Source: Pyrenula massariospora (Eukaryota > Ascomycota > Eurotiomycetes > Pyrenulales > Pyrenulaceae). From it: 64,000 nucleotides of DNA. Location: positions 558,001 to 622,000 of the forward strand of contig JAGFMI010000016.1 in NCBI GenBank assembly GCA_021030905.1. Reading direction: 5' to 3'. Below, piece after piece: positions 1 to 12,021 of this stretch; position 1 is the stretch's first letter, and each line of letters opens with the position of its first letter. A program made the translations under genes and the position numbers. The notes below the pieces were generated by a model that was not told the DNA's origin, did not search any database, and was given only the letters and a program-made list of their open reading frames with translations.

Positions 1-1605
1 CACCTCAACGATCTTCTCCGCCCCCGCCGGCATCCTCCTCCTCCCCTGCACCCCGCCCATCTCCTCGATCGCCCTCGCCACCCTCAACAGCTTCCCTTCC
101 TCCCACGGCCGCCCCAGCATCTCCATGCCCACCGGCACCCCTCGCGGCGCATCGCCGGTCGCCGGGGAGAAGCCGATCGGCACGGTGACGACGGGGAGGC
201 CGGTCAGGGCGGCGAGGATGCCGTTGCGGCCGGATTGGCTGGGGGCGCCGATCCTGATGACGAGGTTCTTTTGCTCCGGGTAGAGGAGCGCGTCGAGGGA
301 GTTGGAGGCGAAGGTTGCGAGGAGGGTGGTTTTGAGGGAGGAGATGCGCTGGAGGGTCGAGGCGTAGGTGCTGTTTGCGGTTGAGGAGCGGAGGGCGTTG
401 GTGACGTAGGGGTACTGGGAGGGGATGACGAGGAAGGAGGAGGTGTTTTGATAGAGGGCTGGCATTGATTTGGGGACGGTGGGGGATTGGATTAGGTTGG
501 GGGACTGGAGGTATGAAGATAGACCTTCGCGGTATTCGAATTGCTGGACGTCGAGGTTTGCTGAGATGGCGGTGGCGTTGTAGGTCGCTGTGTCGTTTAT
601 AGGGATGATGGTTGCGCCAGCGGCGGTGAATTTAGCGAGCATTGCCGACATGGCGTTGTTTACGGGCGTGGTTTCGTTGCTAGATGTGCGGTTGAAGAAA
701 CCTTCTAGTACGCCGAAGCGCATTCCGCGTAGGGAGCCAATGCTACCAGCAAGATCGGCGGTGTAATCATGGCCTATGGATGACGGTGGCGCAAGAGCAG
801 TGATATTGTCTGCTGGGTCGTATCCAATACCGGCCATCACCGTCAACGCAATAGCCAAATCATGGACGCAACGACCAATAGCACCGACGGCGTCTTGTGT
901 GTAGGAGATCGGGATAACGCCCGCGCGTGTGATAAGGCCGCGAGTTGGGCGGAAGCTGAAGAGATTATTTGCGCTTGCTGGGCTGCGGAGGGAGTTGACG
1001 GTGTCTGTTCCTGTGCCGAAGACTGCAAGAGACGCGGCTACAGCGGCACCTGTACCACCGGAGCTTCCTCCAGGTGTGCGAGCGTGATCGTACGGATTGA
1101 TGACTTGGCCCCCGAGGGACGAGACAGAGAGGCCTTCCAGGGCGAGCTCGTGTAAAGAACTCTTTCCAAGAATGATCGCTCCCTCGCGCCTCAATGCGGC
1201 GGTGGTAGGGGCATCCTGCTTTGGTCGATTGTCCTTCAAGGCCAAGCATCCACCCGTTGTGTTCAAACCCTCGGCATCATAATTATCTTTCAAGAAGACC
1301 GGAATGCAGAAGAGACGCCCCGTGGCATTTCCACCAGCGATTTGATTGTCCTTTTCGTCGGCGATATGTAGAGCATCGGGCTGTAACGAGACAATGGCAT
1401 TAATGGATGGGTTGATAGCTTCTATCCGCGCGAGAAAGGATTCAAGGACGCCTCGGCATGTTGTGATACCAGAGAAGAGAGCATTATGAATTGAAGATAT
1501 TGTAGCTTCGCGTACGTCAAAAGCTGTTTGAAGAGTTGCTTGCTGTTGAAGGGTGCTTTGCAAGAAGAATACAACAAAGAGCCAAAGAGTTATTAACCGA
1601 TGCAT
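1..1605 (-). CDS. Secreted amidase-signature family hydrolase (C-terminus beyond window)
   Basis: This is one uninterrupted reading frame of 535 codons that continues past the left edge. It starts at an ATG at 1605, followed by a hydrophobic signal peptide (MHRLITLWLFVVFFLQ). The amidase-signature Ser-cisSer-Lys triad is visible: Lys near residue 106 in FLKDNYD, the GGSSGGTGAA block at about 179-188 with the cis-Ser near 182, and the nucleophilic Ser near 205 in DTVNSLRSPAS. Family members hydrolyse amide bonds; the substrate cannot be told from sequence. The N-terminal signal suggests secretion. The frame seen is about the full family length, so only a short C-terminal piece is probably missing. 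The codons nearest the edge (1-400) are more GC-rich than the N-terminal half. The call is secure at family level only. Confidence 0.88.
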   Translation of the reverse strand, partial: MHRLITLWLFVVFFLQSTLQQQATLQTAFDVREATISSIHNALFSGITTCRGVLESFLARIEAINPSINAIVSLQPDALHIADEKDNQIAGGNATGRLFCIPVFLKDNYDAEGLNTTGGCLALKDNRPKQDAPTTAALRREGAIILGKSSLHELALEGLSVSSLGGQVINPYDHARTPGGSSGGTGAAVAASLAVFGTGTDTVNSLRSPASANNLFSFRPTRGLITRAGVIPISYTQDAVGAIGRCVHDLAIALTVMAGIGYDPADNITALAPPSSIGHDYTADLAGSIGSLRGMRFGVLEGFFNRTSSNETTPVNNAMSAMLAKFTAAGATIIPINDTATYNATAISANLDVQQFEYREGLSSYLQSPNLIQSPTVPKSMPALYQNTSSFLVIPSQYPYVTNALRSSTANSTYASTLQRISSLKTTLLATFASNSLDALLYPEQKNLVIRIGAPSQSGRNGILAALTGLPVVTVPIGFSPATGDAPRGVPVGMEMLGRPWEEGKLLRVARAIEEMGGVQGRRRMPAGAEKIVEV

Positions 1606-2303
1606 TTTAAACCTCTTCTAAAGAAGAACGGACGGCAGAAAGGGATTACGCAAACGCAAGATACATAGTTTCAGAGACAGGAAATCTCAATACTTATTTG
1701 TCTCTACAGCTCTAACGTTAAAATAAACTCTCTATGCTACAATAGTAAATGATGCATGTCTAGATCGTTGATAGCGGGCACGATGATCGATGTCGGTAGA
1801 AGAATTCTCGGCTATGCTAGACACTGGAGACGCGTAGGGCGCTGCAGGATCTGGCTCAGGAACAGCCCCAGAATTGGCATTTTTTGCGATGCTCCTCACT
1901 ACGTCACCAGGCGCCCTTCGCCCTAACTAATACAGGAATGTCCAAGGTTAGAATTATGATAAGCTGCTTATTTATTTCTACCTCCACTAAAAAGGAGCAT
2001 TGACGCCAGTAATTGAAGAATGCCATCCAGGACATAGTCCATAAAGAAGCGCTTGTTTAGGTTGACATCTAAGTTTCACCGCCGACACAGTGGAAGATAC
2101 TCGCTCGGGGTCAGACCTGAACCCACGAATCGAGGCGTAAAAATCTTTTACCAAGTCTCAAATTTAAACGTGTGATTAGCCATTACGTTCTGAACACATT
2201 CATAACCTATTCATTCCTGACCTTGGAATCCGCACATCACTCAATCTCGTGCTTACGCACATCGAAAACACGCCATCTAAATCTTTGAATTTCTCGGCTG
2301 CGT
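1606..2303. other. Intergenic, amidase upstream / laccase downstream
   Basis: This stretch lies between the amidase start and the laccase stop; both genes are on the minus strand. It should hold the amidase promoter and the laccase 3' UTR. I see no coding pattern and no repeat. It is visibly more AT-rich than the flanking genes. Confidence 0.6.
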
Positions 2304-4362
2304 TCAAAATCCAGAATCAATCTGATCGACAACTGTTGTGTTGGTATATGCAGCCCAATCCCTACATTGCTGATACATGATGGATGGTACCCCGAGTGTC
2401 GGTATCCTATCTGGTTGTTCAATCACGTTCAGATCCATGCCGGCAGAAAGATGCCAAGCTATGTGGCAGTGCCAAGGCCAGACTCCGGGGTTTTCGTTGA
2501 CACCCTGCGCGACGAGATACTCTCCGGGAGCCAGCAGTTGGACGTCACGTCGTTGAGGGTTATCCGGTCGGATGATATCACCATCCCATGTCCCTTGGCC
2601 GCGGGCTAAGATGTAGATAGTATGTCCATGCAAGTGCAGCGGATGCCAATTCGGACTTTTGTTGTAAGTTACGAAACGGAAAGTTTTGTTGAAGCCAAGA
2701 TTGTAAACATTCCAGTTCGGGTCCCATGGATATGAATTGTTCCCAGTAGCAGAAAGCAGCAGAACAGGATCATTGTAGTCCCCTCGAAAGTTGATGTTAT
2801 TCATCTGCCAGTTCCATTGCCTAGTTGAATTTTGGACAACATCCACATTCACTGTGATTGTGGTATCTGGGTTCGGTGGACTCATGACGTATTTTGGCTC
2901 GGTCATAGATAGCGGATCGTTGTTGCATTGGGGGTACGGCGGCTGTGAGGAATTCGAGGGAATGATCGATGTCTTCGAAGCGCTCGCGTAGCTGTCATAG
3001 TAAATCACGCCAAGACCATTTGGTTGATGACTTGACCCACAGCTGACAGTATTGCGCATCCAATACGCGCCAGGAGTAGCGTTGGCCGTTACCAAGACGT
3101 CGGTTCTTTGCCCGATCCCGAGAACGACGTGATCTGTAAAATAAGGTACAATGGGGACAAAGTCATTGGCTATGACCTTCAACTGGTGCCCATCAATTGA
3201 GAAACGCAGAGTGTCAAGAGCTCCTGAATTGATAAGTCTGAGACGATGAGTCTGTCCAGACCGAAATTGAAATTTGGCAAGATCCGGGTTGAATGTGCAA
3301 CCACTACTACCCAATAAGCAATTAAATTTGCCGTTGATTCCTGTGTTGTCACTGGCTGGCTCTGGTGGATTCTATGCGGGCTTTTAGCTGGTCCACGATT
3401 CTATTCAATTAAGCACTCTTGACTTACGTCAGCTGGGGCTAGCACTTCTTTGACGACGTCCTGGTAGTCTCTATGATACCAATCAGAGAGCAGGACTGGA
3501 CCAAGATCAATGTCGTAAGGCTCCTCATTTGGTCCGTAAATGATCATAGGTCCTAGAAGACCCGCAGAGTATTGAGAGGAGTAATGAGCATGATACCAGG
3601 AGGTGCCGTACAAGTCAGCCTGGAAACGATATGTAAATGTGGATCCGGGCGGAATTGGACATTGCGACATTGAGGGCGATCCATCCATCCATGGTGATCC
3701 TTAATATTCGTCAACAGTCACTCCATCATCATAGGAGAGCAGCAGGTGTGAAAATGAGGATATGCGAGCTTACCAGTTTGCAGAATACCATGCCAATGGA
3801 TCGCAGTGCCTTCAGATAAGCCGTTACGTACAACGATTTCGAACGTATCTCCCCAATTCGCCTCCAGCATCGGCTGTTCCCAACGTGTGAGTACGAGCAC
3901 TTACTGGAAGCTGTGAACACTTACTCCGGGAAATTGTCCATTGACCAGTATTGCTGGCTTATTGACTCCGTCCGGACTGATAGTCGCTGTCGAAATCGTC
4001 CAGTCGTAATGTCGCACAACCCCTAGGAAAGTTAGCGAGGCTATGGAGGAAAGAAATTAGGTACCTGTGACGGGAGCTTGTGTGTATGGGTTCGTATTCG
4101 TGGTAGTAGCAGAGCCCCAGGGCTTACCGTTAGGCAGTGGGTTGTTCGTCAGGAAGGGGGGGAGCAAGGTTGGTTGTGACAGATTGATGGTCTCTGAATC
4201 GCGCGGAGTCAAGCGAGAAGGATAGGAGGGTCCATGGTGAGCGTTCCTAAATGGCGTAGAAGAAGAGTATTTCCACACTGTGGGGTGTGGAGCTTGAGCT
4301 GAAGGAATGGCAAAGGATTTTATCAGCAACGTGACAGCGTAAATTGTACCTATAAAACCCAT
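2304..4362 (-). CDS. Laccase (multicopper oxidase), 5 exons
   Basis: Exons are 4362-4065, 4022-3925, 3873-3774, 3699-3428 and 3371-2304, giving 611 aa; all four introns are 42-75 nt with GT...AG ends. A signal peptide (MGFIGTIYAVTLLIKSFAIP) begins the protein. The four copper-binding segments are present: AIHWHGILQTG, SWYHAHYSSQ, NWHPLHLHGHT and WPWHCHIAWHLSAGMDL. Leu follows the last His block at the type 1 copper axial position. The protein ends in DSGF, resembling the DSGL/I/V C-terminal plug of ascomycete laccases. It should oxidise phenols extracellularly, reducing O2 to water, in pigment formation or lignin/phenolic turnover. No partner gene in the window fixes the substrate. It faces the phosphatase gene across a 1.3-kb divergent intergenic region. 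Confidence 0.93.
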
Positions 4363-5685
4363 ATCTGATATAATGAATGGAATGACGAACTAGAAAGCCA
4401 TGAAAACGACAGACAGAATAAAATGACAGCAGAAATAAGAGACGAAATCTTGAATTGTGAGGACGGGGAAGATATAGAAAATACGGTCGAGGAGAGGCAG
4501 TAGGAGACGCGTCTAAGCTCAATTCAGCAGTCAGTAAATGGCCGAGGGACGCGAATAATGTTCAGGAGTTTGCATGGCTAGCCAACACGCGCATCCGACA
4601 TTCACGCGACTCACGAATGTCACAAAGCCATGTCTCGTACCGAGGGTAAATATATCATAGGAAATTTTCTGTGACCCAGGGTTCTCAATTGAGATTTGGC
4701 CGGCAGATCGGCACCTGTTTCTGAAAAGGCCAGACCAGTTGACAACAACTGTATTCAATCTGCGCATCATGAGACTGCAAGATTGATCACCCGACGATTG
4801 AATCTGCAGCTCCAATGTGGCTGAACGCCGTGGCGAAAGGATGCTGCAGGTAAGACACTTTGAGCAATGCCAGAGAATTTTTGACGATTACGTTTTAGCT
4901 CTCTGGAGAGAGCACGAGCAAGAATGTGTTGGCATCGCTTGACAGGACTTTATTGGGACTCCGCAGCTCGGTCCGAGTGTGGACCATGCGGCGTAACAGC
5001 CGTACTTGAATTCTTCAGAAAGTTTTGGGGGTGGGCTCAGTCTGTGATGGATGACTCGGATTCTTGCAGTGGATGATCAGTAGGTCAGCAATGCAGGCCG
5101 GGTTGGGTGCAGTCTTGTCCTACTCGAAGACGCGCTGTGCCTCACATGCCCCTATATTGTACATTTCTTTACCGCAACCGAAGGATTTGCAGTTCGCAAA
5201 CATATAACTCTTCTGAAAGCAAGCTATAAGGCTCGGGCTGAAAAGAGATTGAAGATCACAGGAAGGGCGGCGTTGTCGCGGATCATAACCTGTAGGAAGT
5301 CGCGATAAATCTTAGATGACAAGCGACCGGGGAAAAGCTATCCACGAGTTGACTCCAAGAGAACGGTGCAATAAATAGAGAAAAGAAGCACACGCCATTG
5401 ACCTCGAAGGCTCTGATGCGAGAGAAGAAAGTAGACGAAGTGCGGTTGAGCGGCCCCTGCCAAGAGCATTTACTATTCTACTAAAGTTAGTGGCATATGA
5501 CGTTGGTGCGATCTGCGTCTAAGCTTTCCATTGTGCGCCCGGTTTCTGGCAGCACACGCGCCCTTTGTCCTGACAAGATTACCTGATGTTGATCACACAA
5601 CGCTGTGAGCTAGATAGGTTGCTACAGTTCTCAGACTATGAAGCGTTCTCGTTGCAGCTGGTGCTTCCGTTGACTCGCTATTGCC
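4363..5685. other. Divergent intergenic region, laccase / PTEN
   Basis: This 1.3-kb gap separates the laccase start (minus) from the PTEN-type start (plus), so both promoters lie here. Open frames inside it are short and lack domain-like composition. I found no repeat or RNA gene. Confidence 0.55.
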
Positions 5686-7542
5686 ATGGTCTGTATTCCC
5701 TGCTCTTTGATGTCTTTTCAAGACTAAAGGTCACAGGCTTCTATCCTCCGCCAAATCGTTGCGGGACCGAGAGCACGACATCCGGAAGCCAACCTCGACC
5801 TATGCTATGTGACCGAAAACATTGTTGCAACATCTGGGCCCGCTACGACTTACCCTAAGCGCGCTTATCGGAATCCAACCGACCAGCTCGTCAGGTTCTT
5901 AGATGAGAAACATGGCACTGAATGGTCGATATGGGAATTCCGCGCCGAAGGGACCGGCTACCCCGACTCGGAAGTCTACAACCGTATTCACCATTTCCCC
6001 TGGCCTGACCACCATCCACCTCCTTTTGCGCTGATTCCTCCCCTGATGGCAAGTATGCGCAACTGGCTGCAGAAAGAAAATTCAGAGTCACAGCAGATCA
6101 AATCGGATGGGAAGAAGAGGACGGCCGTAGTGCACTGCAAAGCTGGGAAGGGCCGAAGCGGGACAGTAGCATGCTCGTACCTTATAAGCGAAGAAGGTTG
6201 GGAGATGAGCGACGCATTGCAACGATTTACAGAACGCCGCATGAGAGTCGGATTCGGCGCCGGCGTAAGCATTCCAAGTCAGCTGCGCTGGGTAAGATAT
6301 GTCGAGCGCTGGGCCAAAAAGTTGAACAAGCGCTACGTCGAACGGGCGGTCGAGATCGTTGAGATACACATCTGGGGCCTAAGAGACGGCGTAAAGGTAG
6401 CCGTCGATGGTTACGTCGACGACGGCCGGCGCATCGAATCCTTCCATGTCTTCACCCGAAGCGAGAAGACTGTGGTGGATGATGGGAAGAGGGCGTCCTC
6501 ACGAGTCAGCACTTCCAACTCTATGAAATCCATACGAAAATCACCCTCCTTAAACAACAGGCCTACACGAACCGACACCCCTACCCTTACGTCCCCCGCA
6601 ACCTACTCGCCTATATCCTCCAGCCCCGACCTTGACAATCCTACAACATCTGGCTCCACCGTGCTTCTTAAACCCACTAACCCCGTCATCGTCCCCACCT
6701 CTGATATTAACATCGACATTGAACGCCGTAACAAGGCCTCTTACACGGGGCTGACCATGGTCACCGCTGTCGCGCATGTCTGGTTTAATGCCTATTTCGA
6801 GGGCGGTTGCGACGGCAATGACTCCGGAGTATTTGAGATGGAGTGGGATGGTATGGACGGCATCAAGGGGAGTGCAAGGAAGGGTACTAGGGCTTTAGAT
6901 CGGCTCAAGGTATTGTGGCGGTATCCCAAGTCAGACAAAGAGCACGAAGATCTAGGTCGTGGGCGTATTATCAAGGAACCTGAAAAGGGCGAGCCAGTCC
7001 TGGAAGGCAAGGCCGCGGATTGGAGGGGCGCAGATGCTAATCACACAGCAACGGCGCAACCAATTGACGCTTCTGTCTCGAACCCTAGCAACACCGGTGC
7101 TGAAGGAGCGGTCAATGCACTACCGCTCGCAGCCAAGGAAGTTGTCGCAGAACAAGCGGAGAATATTGGCAAGGAACTTGGTCTAAGGAAACAGCGGGAC
7201 GATAGTAGAGATGTGAGTCGCGCAAGTAGTGTGAGACCCGATGCGGAAAGGCAAAGACTGAGCGAGGACGTTGAGGATGCGGGTAGGGAGAAAGATATTG
7301 ATGAGGAGCAAGGCGTGAAGGGTTACGGGCCGGAGGGGGAAGACATGGTTACACCGATAGACGAAAAGAAAGGGGACAGTGGTGGTGATAAAGCGGCAGG
7401 GATTGGCGATGTAGGTATTGGGAAGGTCGTGGAAGCTGTAAAGGGAATGGTAGGTAAGGAAGTCTCCAAGGATGGAGCAGAGGACCCTGCAAAAGGTCCC
7501 ACATCAGTAAGCCAGGAGAAGCCGGAGTTGCCACCGAGATGA
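5686..7542 (+). CDS. tep1: PTEN-type phosphoinositide 3-phosphatase, 2 exons
   Basis: Exon 1 is only the ATG (5686-5688). A 48-nt intron (5689-5736, with a gactaa branch site) leads into exon 2 (5737-7542), giving 602 aa beginning MASILRQIVAGPRARHPEAN. This start restores the conserved PTEN N-terminus, including the basic patch and DLCYVTENIVATSGP. The WPD-type loop (FPWPDHHPP) and P-loop HCKAGKGRSG (PTEN: HCKAGKGRTG) are intact. A C2-like region follows, with a long low-complexity Ser/Thr/Pro insert around residues 245-320 and an acidic tail. The family removes the 3-phosphate from PI(3,4,5)P3 or related lipids at membranes. The tail, about 200 residues longer than human PTEN, is probably disordered. 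It converges on NAM9 with 148 bp between stops. Confidence 0.9.
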
Positions 7543-7690
7543 TACACACGATACAAGGATACCCATTCGTATAATACATATTTTGGGATTTACCAGTAGA
7601 CACATCGACTTCTGAGTGAGGCGTACCAATTCTATGCTCATAGCGCCTGTTCCAGTATGTACACCAGCCGTCTATTATACCTCCCCTGCT

Positions 7691-9071
7691 CTACCTTCTT
7701 CTCAGGTACCACGCAAAGGCGGCCCCGCTAATGCTCTCTGAAAACGGCGTCGGCACTTCCGCCAAACCTGGCCGGGCGACTGGATGCCGTAGATACACTG
7801 CAGCGCAGATGTTCTGATTCACCTCCAGATATCGCGGTATGAACGCAAACGCGCTCATATAGTCTCGGGGTGCCCAGGGAGTGGCATATGGTTTCGAGGG
7901 ATCGAGCGGATTTTCGTCGTATGCAATGTTGAGGGCTTGGCGGAAATCCTCTAGATCTGTTTCGGTCGTGTCCTTCGACTCGGGATCTGCCTTTTCTTCT
8001 GCTGGGCGTTCCGTTGGAGGAACGTATTTTGGATCGCCTATGCGGGGGTTTTGTTCCGAAGGACCTTGTGGCTGGTCTGAGGGGCGTTCGAGGAGCGCCT
8101 TGAGTTCGAGGAATTGAGCTTCGAGGCTGTCTGTCAGGATGGTGCTGGAGGTGCTCGAGGCGGATCGGGAACGTGAGAGAGCACTTTGGACCGATTTCTT
8201 GAAGAATCTTAGATCTTGTTTCCGCTTTGCGGAGAGTTTATCAGAGTCGGCGAGAATCCCTTTCGCTTGGCCAATCAAGGTTTTCATGATAGCTCGGGGA
8301 TCTTTCTCTTCGATTTCTGATTCTTCTCCTCCTGCAAGCTCAGGATCTTCTTTGGCTTCATCCTTAGCACCATCTGCCATAGCGGCATCTTCGTCAATTG
8401 TCGAGGCCCTGTCTCCGGCGTACTGTTTTGGTTGTCCTGTGGCAAAGAGTACTCGGTCGGGTTCGACTTGAAACATGTCGCCTGGGTTCAGAAGGTATCC
8501 AGGATAGATCATCTGCTGTGGATAAGTAAGATAGTTGAATTATGCGGGAGTGTCTCACTTTCTTCCCGTTGACCTTGACTGCCCCATGTACAACGAATTG
8601 TCTCGCCTGGCGAGCACTACTCGCGAACATGGCTCGAAATATCGCAATATCGAGCCTACGCTCTAGGGGTGCAAAAGTCATCTGCATGTAAGGGATAGGG
8701 AGCTCCTTCTTCTTTCGATCGTCCTTTTGGAGACCCGAGCCGCGCCCTGCAGATTCATTTGACCCGTCGTTCTGTGCCATCTTCTTCGGATCCATAGGTA
8801 TAACAGATCGGGGTCGCCGGATGAACATTCGTTCCCATTGACCTTCCCGGACATGTTCGGCATGGTAGGCTCGAAGCACAGATTTGGCCTTCCACTTCTG
8901 CTGAAAAAAAGTTGTGCTCTTATACGATGGCTGCACTATTCGCGCAAGGTTGTAAAGATTGTACTTGTTCCAGGATTGTCGGACTTTCTGTGTTGAATCT
9001 CATCAGCATGTCGCAGACCAGAAGGATGGTAGACTTACAGCTTTACTCAGTGGGTAAGCTCTTTCTCGCAT
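7691..9071 (-). CDS. NAM9: Mitochondrial small-subunit ribosomal protein uS4m (NAM9), 3 exons
   Basis: Exons are 9071-9039, 8987-8559 and 8512-7691, giving 427 aa. The N-terminus [19 protein letters not shown], the following NKYNLYNL stretch and FFQQKW match yeast Nam9. The S4 RNA-binding domain spans about residues 100-170, with [24 protein letters not shown] and YLLNPGDMF; the second intron interrupts it. A long acidic, Ser-rich insert (about 180-330) precedes a conserved C-terminal block containing [14 protein letters not shown]. The protein binds 15S/12S-type rRNA and nucleates assembly of the mitochondrial 37S subunit. The second acceptor could lie three bases upstream, adding one Gln. 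Confidence 0.9.
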
Positions 9072-9920
9072 CGTGGGCCCTCCAATACTGGTAGTGCTGC
9101 CATGTCCTCTGTAGTCGCAAAAACCTGAGGTAGCTCAATGATTGGTCACGTGCTAGTACCGGATTTCTTGGCAGGCCGTCCGCCGGCGGAGACGTACCGC
9201 CCCAACTACTTCCACCACGAAGCTCTTGCGGCCTCAAGCCAGTATTCTCAAGGTACAGACTCCGGGTGCCCTCCTGCAGCCGTAGAACCCGTTTGAAAAG
9301 GCTTCAGTCTACGCTTACAAGCTTCGGGTACATAACATTCGTGATAAGTCATTTCAACGCTACTCTATTACTCTATTTGGATGATGGTGGGTGTGGCGCA
9401 TTCCAGGAGCACTTGAACGTAAAGGTCGAAAATATTCGGGAACTATTATGACAGACATTTCTAGATGTTGGTGGAGATCATATTCAGACTGTTCAATCAA
9501 AATCTTCACCTTACTTACGACGCAGTAGAATGACTTCAAGCTAGGTTCCTACTGAAGACCGACTCTTTATACTAGACGCAAAGCACCTATGAATTTTCGG
9601 GGAAAAGCGTTCTGCCTTGATCTAATTAAAGAATTGCATGTTCAGCATTACTTTCCTCTGTAACAGAATTTTCTCAACCCTGACGGCTCATGTAGAGGAT
9701 TTCGAAGTACGCCGAGCTTCAACTTTGGGTAAATGGGGGACCTACAGAAGTGAGATCAATTGGAGAAACAGGAGAGACTAAATATAGGGATATCTTTCAG
9801 TTTTGGTTCCAATCTCCCAAAGAATCTCGACTCTGTGTTGTAGACGGAGCTAGCATCGTCGCCTCAAGAAACTTTTCATCACCTCCAAAAGCCGCAACAC
9901 CCACTACCAAAGCCGCATCT
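9072..9920. other. Intergenic, NAM9 promoter and Myb-like 3' side
   Basis: This 0.85-kb gap precedes NAM9 and follows the Myb-like gene; both are on the minus strand. Short plus-strand frames at 9266-9451 and 9750-10094 show no domain character, and the latter overlaps a real exon in antisense. Nothing else is visible. Confidence 0.5.
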
Positions 9921-10774
9921 TCATCCCCCGCATCGCTGAGTCCGATGTCCCTTCGTCTTCATGACCACTTTCCACTGTCTTTCAATGAAATCGTCACCAT
10001 AAGCCGGAGTACCTTGGTACTGCATCACCTGGGCAACCATGCCCCATTTCGCATGTTCGAGAACTCGGTCAACTCTACTCTTGGCATTGACTAATGTCTC
10101 CGGTTTGAAGAGCACGGGTCTTGCTATCTTAAGCGCTTCTTCAACAACCTTCTCGGCTCTGACTAGAATTTCAATCTAGAGGCGAAACCGTTAGTCGGAA
10201 CAAAGCTTCAGAAGTAATGATCCAGACATACCTCACCATCTTTCAAGACCCTATCACAGCCGTCGTCAATTTCACCAGAGGGCTGGAACTTTGCTCTCAG
10301 TCTCGAATAGCGGGAGCTAAGAGTCGATACAACAGTCCTCAAGCCCGTCAGATTCTCCCACTCGACACGGATCTTCGGCCACGGCGTGCCCGCTTCTCTC
10401 AATGAGTAGAGCATCAGATCCTCGGAGCTGGCCGATTCGAAGGATGTAGGTATCGGACGAGCAATAGCTCTCGCTCCAACATCTAACTGTAAATTACGTG
10501 TCTCATCATTGCTTTGAGCTCGTCGGGATTCGTGAAGTGAGCCTTTCTCATAGCCTAATCGCCTCTTCCGCTTTGGTCGATCAGCATCACTGTTTGTCAA
10601 ACGTCATGTAAAATAGTATAAATCTCGACAAACCTTTTTCAACCCCGCTACTGAATAAGCAGATGCAGGCAAATCATTCACCGTCTGACCGATCGATATT
10701 GGAGAATGTCCAAGCGGGACAATGGGAGATTTGAATTTTTGGAAAGCTAAAGTATTTCCGTGGGCTCTTGTCAT
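9921..10774 (-). CDS. Small Myb/SANT-like protein, 3 exons (N-terminus inferred)
   Basis: The best model is 10774-10634, 10570-10232 and 10175-9921, giving 244 aa. The middle exon ends GGTGAG|gtatgt and the last starts after cctctag, both convincing. The core reads REAGTPWPKIRVEWENLTG, then STLSSRYSRLRAKF; this Trp-spaced helical pattern with a TL..RY.RL ending is common in fungal Myb/SANT-like nuclear proteins. A basic cluster KRKRRLGYEKGS fits a nuclear signal. The first intron (10633-10571) was chosen because it alone links an ATG exon to this frame; the frame is otherwise closed by a stop at about 10603-10605. DNA binding is an inference and the target is unknown. Confidence 0.6.
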
Positions 10775-12021
10775 GGCGGCGTACTTATACCGGTACCCAA
10801 AAGCTCTAGAAGAGGACTTGAAGCTTTGAAGAGTACCTGACAGAGGCCACAGGGAACAAGTCAAATTTTGATGGTGGCGTACGACGTGTAGTCGCGATGA
10901 CAAAATGGCAGTCAGGTCTACAAGCTAGCTTTACACGACCTTTTAACACTGCATCGAGTTTTCAAGCCTGTACAGCCTGCCTCGGGTTTGAGATTGTTGC
11001 CTTGTGTTGTGGCGTGCTTGAGCAATAGTACCAAGGAAAGGAGCGGTGAAGTAACAAATGTAACGACATCCATCGCTTAGATTCGGAAATGATTGCTCCA
11101 GATTCAATGTGCAGTGAGCCGCCTAAGATTAGTAGCTGTCACTGCCATATTATGAAGCGAAACCATCCTCACTTTGAAATGACATAGCTCATAGATGCTT
11201 TGGGGATGTGTCCACTATCATTTTCCATAACGTCGACCGCCCCCTTCAGTGGTTAAAACAATACTTCTTGCTAAGTTTTTGAACAACAGGCAATATCTAA
11301 TCAAATTCTTCAATATATTTCGCGTCCCAAGATGCGTTAAGTAATCTGTTCCTGCGTTTTGACACGGAAAAATTGAAAAAAGCGCCCGTTTTACCTGTTC
11401 TCTGGAGGGGATCGTCAAGATCAACATGGGCTCATTATCCTCAAAATATCGAGCTAGTGATAATGGAAGACGGTACGCACTCTCTGTGTAAGGCACAACT
11501 CGTTCTCTCAGGCGCCTGACGTGGTCAAAAACTCGAAACGAGGGCCAGGATAAAGACAGCGCTGCTCATTAAGATCGCAAACGAAGTACAAGGGGAAATA
11601 TCCTTGAGGAAAAGAGACTTGAAATAAGAAATCAAGATTTACCCAAATAGGGCAATATCTTGGGAATCGGTGGCAGCCAGACGATGTGTGTTCATTCGCG
11701 CTGTGCGAAAGTGCCCAAACAAAGCTTGTGGATACCAGAAATCATGTAATTGAAGGGCCATGTTCGTGAAGACCCTTGATTCCAAAGAACAAAGTTCCTT
11801 GAGAACGACTTTGCACTCGTCCGAGTCAACACTGCCCATATAGCCTGTTGCCCATTATTCTTAAGAATACACGTGCTGACAATGTGCAGCCCTTGGATCG
11901 ACTTCGTCTCCGTGGGCGAAAGTCTGCCGCGCTTAACGCCGCAGACGGTGCAAAAGCTTATGTCAGGACTAATGCGCGGTATTGCTCGAGGCAAAAAGGC
12001 AGGCTAACGCACTGATCTTAC
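10775..12021. other. Gene-poor region
   Basis: About 1.2 kb with only short frames on both strands and no recognisable domain, splice-linked coding pattern, RNA gene or repeat. The first part probably holds the promoter of the Myb-like gene. Confidence 0.5.
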
